Part shown: positions 6,826 through 11,428 of the stretch, piece by piece
How positions within the stretch are numbered: the first letter of the stretch is position 1
Layout: each line of letters starts with the position of its first letter
NCBI GenBank assembly: GCA_964626885.1
Contig: CAZVJA010000171.1
Span: 1-11,428, forward strand
Reading direction: 5' to 3'
DNA length: 11,428 bases
From: CAZVJA01 sp964626885
Lineage (GTDB): Bacteria > Planctomycetota > Planctomycetia > Planctomycetales > Planctomycetaceae
The notes under the pieces: generated by a model
The model's input: the letters and a program-made list of their open reading frames with translations, nothing else
Told to the model about the DNA's origin: nothing
The model's database searches: none
Translations under genes and position numbers: made by a program

Positions 6826-6921
6826 TCTAATTAACTCCCACTGGTTCATGAGGAGCAATGCGGGATAAAGCGGCAAATGTCACGCTTGCTCCGGATTGGA
6901 AGCCGACTCGCTCGACGGGCG

Positions 6922-9060
6922 TTAATCTTTACCTCGACCCGCCGCCCGTGCTTTTCGTCGCGGATTGTCCTTCGTCAAGCGGGCGAATCCGCCTCCTTCT
7001 TCGTCCTCTTTGCCCCGCTTGTTGCCCACGGGATTCTTCGCAGCCTCCGCTGCCTTGTCCTTGATCTCCTTCCAACTCTCATTCTGATCGTTGAACCGCG
7101 ATTCGATCGACGTCTTTAATTCCCCGCGGCTTGATGGATCAATCGTGACAAGCTCTCCAAACCGATTCATCACGAGCGCTTGCTCGGTGAGCCCGGGAAT
7201 TTCTTTGGCATCTTGCGGGATGTTCAAGTCGGAGTGCAGCGAGCGGTCGATTGTCGGACGGGGCGAAACGTCGACCAGGACATCGTCGGTTGCGAATGCG
7301 AAATTCTCCAGCTCGAACGTTTCGGGAACAGGGCGTAAAACGTGAGTCTTCACACTGCCGGAGATGTATTGTCCCACCAGCGTTTTCAGTGCGGCATTGA
7401 CAATCGTTCCGCTGTCGGACGACCACTGAAACAGATCCACTCGGGCGTTAGGGATGACTCCAGGCTTTTCCGCCTCGACCTTTGCCACAAAATAATCCGC
7501 ATCCTCGGGAATCGTGGCGGGTTCGGTCGGATTGCTCCATTCCGTATTTCGTAATTGTCCTTCGGCCACTTCCGGCGAGACGACATCTTCCGGCGGCAAG
7601 CCGTAATAGGGATTGAGCAGAGTCAATCGCACGCGATACCGATAGGTCTGTCCCTGCCGAACGTCGAAGTCGAGATAACGGAACAACAGGAGGTTTCCAG
7701 CCGGGTTCTTTTCCCGGTTCCGAATCAGTTCTTCCAGCCGTTTACGTTCCTCGTCCCCGTTGACATCCTTGCCGAGTTCTTTGATCAGTGCTTCCAATTC
7801 TTTCTCGCGCTCCGTCGTTCCTCGAGTCGTGAGTAGGGGAGATCGGATTTCTTCCTGCAGAATGGAGAACCCTCCGGGAGCCAGCTTCGGCTCTTCCTTG
7901 GCTTTCTCCTCCCGCATGTTTTCCAGGAGCTTTTGGCTGATTTTGATCTGGGCGTCGATCTCCTCGTCCGTCAGCTCGAAATCCTTGAGGTTGGGATGAG
8001 ACGCCAAATCGCCCCAGTCTCCCACGGCACGATAAGGAAGCGGCGATGTGATAATGCCGGATGTCACTCCCAGCGCCAGCGTATCGTCTTCCCATTCCGC
8101 GGCTTCGTCAAGCACCATCTTCGCGACTGCCATATCTACCGGCTCCCAAGGCCCGGTCCAAGGGTCGGCCGCTCCTCGTATGGCCGTCTGACGCTGCAAC
8201 TCGAAATTGTTCAACTGGACTCGTGACATCAATTCCTGGGTTGTGATGGTATCGACATGCAGCGATTTGCGGAGTTCCAGCAATTGCTGGTGCAACGGAT
8301 AGACCCCGCGCACCGCGACGAAACGGTAGCCTTTTCCCTTCTCACTGATTTGGAAGCCGCCGGCGGTGTCGCCATCTTCTCCGCGTTTTCGACTGCGTTT
8401 GCGTTTATAGCGCTTCTGCCATTCCTCCTCGGCCTGCCGCGTCAGTTCCGCTTCTTCGTCCGCTCGAGAGCCGAGCCCGCCGAAAGTCGGAAGAGTCCCG
8501 ACACCGGGCCGTGATGATGAGCGCCCCGAGGTGGGACGATCCTTTCGAGGACCGAATTCGCTCGACGGCTTTTTTTCTTCCTTCTTTTTCTCTTCTTTCT
8601 TTTCCGCTCCCAATCCGGCCTCCGCCAGTTGCGAGGCAATGTCGAGTTTCATCGGCACCAAAACCTGCCCCGGCGAGGAGATCAAGTGCTCAACTGCCAC
8701 ATACCGCGGCTCGCTGATGGGTTCCTTTTGCCGGTACAACGGCCAGACATAGGGAGTCGAAAAGTTATACCGGGACGCGTTCACATCCGCGAGGAGGCGA
8801 TCGACCTGTTCCGCCAGCTGAATTTTCGGCTGAAATTGCTTGGCCTCGGATTCAGGCCAGGGGGCGTTCACAATTTCTTCTTTCGCGTCGTCCGCCATCG
8901 CGGAAAGCTCATCCGGACTCTTCTGATACGGAAGCCAACGCGTTCCATATAATGCCCAGACAACAACCATGGCAATGAGGACAAAAACAACCTTCTCGCC
9001 GTGATCAACGGCCACCTGCTTGTAATCGAGATTTTTGAGACCGGCTGTTGAAAGTTTCAT
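6922..9060 (-). CDS. Large single-pass membrane protein, envelope cluster
   Basis: 712 aa. GGGAG at about 9071-9075 on the minus strand precedes the ATG at 9060. After a ~22-residue cytoplasmic start there is one membrane helix (about 23-40) and a very large, presumably periplasmic, part. Highly charged low-complexity stretches occur at ~152-165 (EKKEEKKKEEKK type) and ~215-228 (KRYKRKRSRKR), a Gly/Ser/Arg linker at ~170-200, an acidic coiled-coil-like region at ~360-455, and a beta-rich stretch at ~458-490 (LLLFRYLDFDVRQGQTYRYR). The C-terminus is a charged, Lys/Arg-rich tail. It lies 58 bp after the preceding gene on the same strand. I infer a structural part of a pilus/secretion-like assembly from its company; no enzyme motif is visible and no established name is safe. 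Confidence 0.8.
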   Translation of the reverse strand: MKLSTAGLKNLDYKQVAVDHGEKVVFVLIAMVVVWALYGTRWLPYQKSPDELSAMADDAKEEIVNAPWPESEAKQFQPKIQLAEQVDRLLADVNASRYNFSTPYVWPLYRQKEPISEPRYVAVEHLISSPGQVLVPMKLDIASQLAEAGLGAEKKEEKKKEEKKPSSEFGPRKDRPTSGRSSSRPGVGTLPTFGGLGSRADEEAELTRQAEEEWQKRYKRKRSRKRGEDGDTAGGFQISEKGKGYRFVAVRGVYPLHQQLLELRKSLHVDTITTQELMSRVQLNNFELQRQTAIRGAADPWTGPWEPVDMAVAKMVLDEAAEWEDDTLALGVTSGIITSPLPYRAVGDWGDLASHPNLKDFELTDEEIDAQIKISQKLLENMREEKAKEEPKLAPGGFSILQEEIRSPLLTTRGTTEREKELEALIKELGKDVNGDEERKRLEELIRNREKNPAGNLLLFRYLDFDVRQGQTYRYRVRLTLLNPYYGLPPEDVVSPEVAEGQLRNTEWSNPTEPATIPEDADYFVAKVEAEKPGVIPNARVDLFQWSSDSGTIVNAALKTLVGQYISGSVKTHVLRPVPETFELENFAFATDDVLVDVSPRPTIDRSLHSDLNIPQDAKEIPGLTEQALVMNRFGELVTIDPSSRGELKTSIESRFNDQNESWKEIKDKAAEAAKNPVGNKRGKEDEEGGGFARLTKDNPRRKARAAGRGKD

Positions 9061-9118
9061 TGTTTGTCAAGCTCCCATTCACGCAAGAGAAGATGTCCAA
9101 CTCTGATCGGCCATCGTC

Positions 9119-10756
9119 TCATTTTGTTTTGGCATTGGCATCCGCGGGTTTAGCATTGCCGGGCGGACTCGTGGTTGCGCCGGGTGTCACGGCAGCCTTC
9201 GATCCCGTGGATTTCGGATTGTCCTCCGCTGGAGGTTGAGCTCCTGGCTGCGCTGCGGATGCTCCCCCTTTTGTCCCTGCCGGCTCCGAAACGGGTTGTG
9301 CACCTGTCGGCTCGTTTGGCACCTTTTCCGATGCGGCATCCGCAGCCGTCGGAGCAGCGGTATTCTTGGCGAACAGTTTCGCCGCCTCGGGGGTCGGGGG
9401 ACGATACAATGTCAATATTCCCGCAATAGCAACTCTCGCCAGATACGGGTCGGACATTGCCTTCCGATAGGCCGACAACGCCGCGCTGACAGCGGGATCT
9501 TCCTGCGGCTGCGTGGAACCCGCAACGTTGGGACGCTGTCCGGCGGTTTGACGTCCACGGCCGAAGTCCGGAGTTTGAGAATCCCCAGTGTATTCCGCCC
9601 ATTGCACGATGGAGAGTTCGGCGGGAAACTGTCCGCTGATCAACTCCGCCTGGAATTGCGGAAGTTCGCGAAGATCCATCACAACTTCCATAAAAAACCC
9701 GCGCGTCGCATACTTTTGCGTGTCGGACGGTTCATCGATGTATCGACTTTCCGCCGGCTTATTTCCGCCGGCGGATGTAGCCAGGCCCGAGCCCATTCCA
9801 CGGTTGTCATCATCCGTTGACACTAAATTGGACGGGGCATTGGAATTGGAAAGATTGACGGCGTTCTCTCCGAGCTTGGACCCGAACACTCCATACAAGT
9901 CGATGTCCAGGGAGAAACCGGTGGACTGCCGGCTGTCAGGAGCCGTTGTCTCGGTGAGCAATTTCTTGAACGGATTGTTGGGTTGGTCTTCGTCATCCTT
10001 CCCGCGGTTTTTCTTGACGGTCTTGGGCGCCGTTGGCGACGCCGCGTTCGTTTCGACGGTTGCCGAAGCTTTTTCTTTATGCCGCCGTTCGATATCCGCG
10101 CGGTCCCCTCCTTCCAAGCGAAGATTGCGAATCTCGCGAATTGGAGCGTCGACGATGGATCGACCATGCTGATTGACGCGGGCGATCGACTCCATCAGGG
10201 AGGTCAACAGCCAAATGTCTTCCTGCGCGTTCCAGATCGCATCGGACGTCGGAATGATGGGATCAAGCCAAGGCGAGCCGGGGGCTCGCGGAATCGGTGC
10301 CTTGAAATAGAGCTTGCCCTCCACTCCCACCTCGAGCGGCTCGACGATCTTGCGGACGCGCCGGAGTTCGTTTTCATACGCGGTGCGATAGAACCGCTGC
10401 CCCAGCAGATCGAACTTTCCGCGATAGGAGTCCGGAAGGTATTTCCGGATTTCGGCGGGAAAGGTCAAATATGGGGCTTGGGCATCCCACATCCGGACAG
10501 CCTGCTCATCGATTTTCTTATGGCGTTCCGTGTTCAGATCCTGCAAATTTCCCACCCATGTCGGGTTTGGTGTCGTCTTTACCGCCTTGGCGACCTTCGC
10601 AACATCGCTATGGGCTTTCTCCACAGCGGCCGTACGCGCCGTCAATTCGGCGATCAACGGTTCGGTTCCCATCCACCAGCCAATGGGGGAAAGAATCAGC
10701 GCGGCTCCCAGCGCGATCCAGAATTTATAAACCAGGATCGGTTGCAGTTTGTCCAT
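9119..10756 (-). CDS. Membrane-anchored protein, PilO-like in layout
   Basis: 545 aa. AAAGGA precedes the ATG at 10756 on the minus strand. One membrane helix (about 12-29) follows a short cytoplasmic start, then a coiled-coil-like helix (about 30-60). Two folded-looking blocks follow: one at ~155-215 (DAIWNAQEDIWLLTSLMESIARVN...IREIRNLRL) and one at ~350-400 (GFFMEVVMDLRELPQFQAEL), separated by a charged/Thr-rich linker (~217-275). The C-terminal ~85 residues are Ala/Pro/Thr/Lys-rich and probably disordered. Short cytoplasmic start, one helix, coiled coil and periplasmic alpha/beta domains is the PilO/GspM plan; known PilO is ~200 aa, so this is much larger. The assignment is inference from architecture and gene order, not from a diagnostic motif. 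Confidence 0.75.
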   Translation of the reverse strand: MDKLQPILVYKFWIALGAALILSPIGWWMGTEPLIAELTARTAAVEKAHSDVAKVAKAVKTTPNPTWVGNLQDLNTERHKKIDEQAVRMWDAQAPYLTFPAEIRKYLPDSYRGKFDLLGQRFYRTAYENELRRVRKIVEPLEVGVEGKLYFKAPIPRAPGSPWLDPIIPTSDAIWNAQEDIWLLTSLMESIARVNQHGRSIVDAPIREIRNLRLEGGDRADIERRHKEKASATVETNAASPTAPKTVKKNRGKDDEDQPNNPFKKLLTETTAPDSRQSTGFSLDIDLYGVFGSKLGENAVNLSNSNAPSNLVSTDDDNRGMGSGLATSAGGNKPAESRYIDEPSDTQKYATRGFFMEVVMDLRELPQFQAELISGQFPAELSIVQWAEYTGDSQTPDFGRGRQTAGQRPNVAGSTQPQEDPAVSAALSAYRKAMSDPYLARVAIAGILTLYRPPTPEAAKLFAKNTAAPTAADAASEKVPNEPTGAQPVSEPAGTKGGASAAQPGAQPPAEDNPKSTGSKAAVTPGATTSPPGNAKPADANAKTK

Positions 10757-10853
10757 GTCGGCGTCCTTTGGGTCTCAGCGTTCCGGAGTCAATTCTCTCG
10801 GAGGAAAAACATCGTCTCTTGGGCTGACTTTGTCGGTCACGGTTCCAGCCCGG

Positions 10854-11428
10854 TCACTTTGCTCCGTTTCCGGGCGCGGCGGGGGGAGTGACGGCAGGGG
10901 GAGTTGCCGCCGCCGCGGAAGCCGCCTTCGGGTCGTCTTTCAACTGTTTGTTCTCGGGAATTGGCTTCCAGACGACCTCGACCTGGAAAACCGTCTTGGT
11001 GAGTTTTTGGGTCTTTTCATCTTTCAGCAGTTCTTGATCCAACTGCTCTTGCTGACGGCCCGCACCTCGTTTTTCCTTCTCGTCGTCATCTCCGGCATTG
11101 CCGCGCCCACCGAGCGTGAGACCGCTGGTCGCGATATTGGCAGGGCCAAAATTCAGGTTGTTCCCCTGGTTCCTGGCGGCGAGGTCGGGGGGACGGTTGG
11201 GGTTATACAGCTCGTCGATGGGTTGAAAATTGATAAGCACCGGATGCGAGAGCCCGATCTTGCGGACTCCGATCGGCTCGCCGCCGCTTTGGTCAATCGT
11301 CCACTTTTTGAGATTCTCGACGAGCGTATTCAACACATAAAGTTCCCTCGTGTGTGTTTCCGGTTTGCTCGGATCGTTGTGGTAGCTGTAGCCGAGAATC
11401 GTGAAGACGTAACCGGTCCCTTGCGGGG
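10854..11428 (-). CDS. Partial protein, C-terminal part, PilN/PilO-like cluster
   Basis: The frame is open to the right edge: upstream of the GTG at 11336 it continues as ...GYVFTILGYSYHNDPS...RELYVLNTLVENLKKW, so 11336 is not the start and the N-terminus lies outside. About 190 residues are visible. A folded part with GYSYHN, VLNTLVENL and the beta-strand-like VFQVEVVWKPI resembles the periplasmic domains of pilus alignment proteins (PilN/PilO type), interrupted by a Gly/Asn/charged insertion (about LAARNQGNN to QQEQLDQELL) and ending in an Ala/Pro-rich tail. It is followed 97 bp downstream by the PilO-like gene on the same strand. The upstream genes (a PilM-like ATPase-fold protein would be expected if the inference holds) are off the window. 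Confidence 0.75.
   Translation of the reverse strand, partial: PQGTGYVFTILGYSYHNDPSKPETHTRELYVLNTLVENLKKWTIDQSGGEPIGVRKIGLSHPVLINFQPIDELYNPNRPPDLAARNQGNNLNFGPANIATSGLTLGGRGNAGDDDEKEKRGAGRQQEQLDQELLKDEKTQKLTKTVFQVEVVWKPIPENKQLKDDPKAASAAAATPPAVTPPAAPGNGAK

Noticed and set aside
6826..6921. Terminator between folC and the convergent envelope gene
   Set aside because: I found no stable hairpin with a T-tract in either direction in this ~100 bp.
9983..10891. Plus-strand open frame of 302 codons
   Set aside because: Antisense to the PilO-like gene; it runs across that gene's start region and into the next one, a shadow of GC-rich codon use.
10854..11336. Start codon at 11336 for the right-edge gene
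   Set aside because: The same frame stays open to the window end with sequence that continues the domain, so 11336 is internal and the gene is truncated by the window.

Overview
The window looks like a piece of a planctomycete (Pirellulales/Planctomycetales-type) genome, most likely a metagenome-derived scaffold. The evidence is indirect: a FolC with the expected motifs and linker style, a DinB-like protein, a secreted alpha/beta hydrolase of the Abhydrolase_10 type, and large low-complexity single-pass membrane proteins beside what looks like a type IV pilus/type II secretion platform. Most of the window is GC-rich with G/C-ending codons. The left 1.3 kb is visibly richer in A/T. A 100-N scaffold gap lies at 1956-2055.

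Layout. (1) Positions 1-1317, minus strand: four small genes in tandem, overlapping by 11, 17 and 4 bp, with the last running off the left edge. All four look like a helical N-terminal segment followed by a winged helix-turn-helix. The first two share about half their residues over the alignable core; the third and fourth are more distant but keep the same architecture. This compact array of DNA-binding paralogues is the most unusual thing in the window. (2) 1318-1564: divergent intergenic region with a possible promoter on each side and two consecutive perfect hairpins just upstream of the next gene. (3) 1565-4725, plus strand: a secreted alpha/beta hydrolase (interrupted only by the assembly gap; the true gene appears intact at about 679 aa), a tightly coupled two-helix membrane protein, then a small exported protein of unknown function. 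(4) 4732-5220, minus strand: DinB-family protein, convergent with the previous gene with only 6 bp between stops. (5) 5386-6825, plus strand: folC, carrying a perfect 13-bp inverted repeat inside its coding sequence. (6) 6922-11428, minus strand: three genes in one direction, the first cut by the right edge. Each of the two complete proteins has one N-terminal membrane helix and a large periplasmic part with long charged or Ala/Pro-rich insertions; I infer a PilN/PilO-like assembly platform.

How the genes work together: the hydrolase and its small membrane partner are probably co-transcribed; the three right-hand genes form an operon-like envelope cluster; the wHTH array is a self-contained regulatory-looking cassette with compositional signs of foreign origin. 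FolC (folate polyglutamylation) and the DinB-like protein are stand-alone genes sharing a divergent intergenic region. I saw no tRNA, rRNA, CRISPR array, transposase or integrase.
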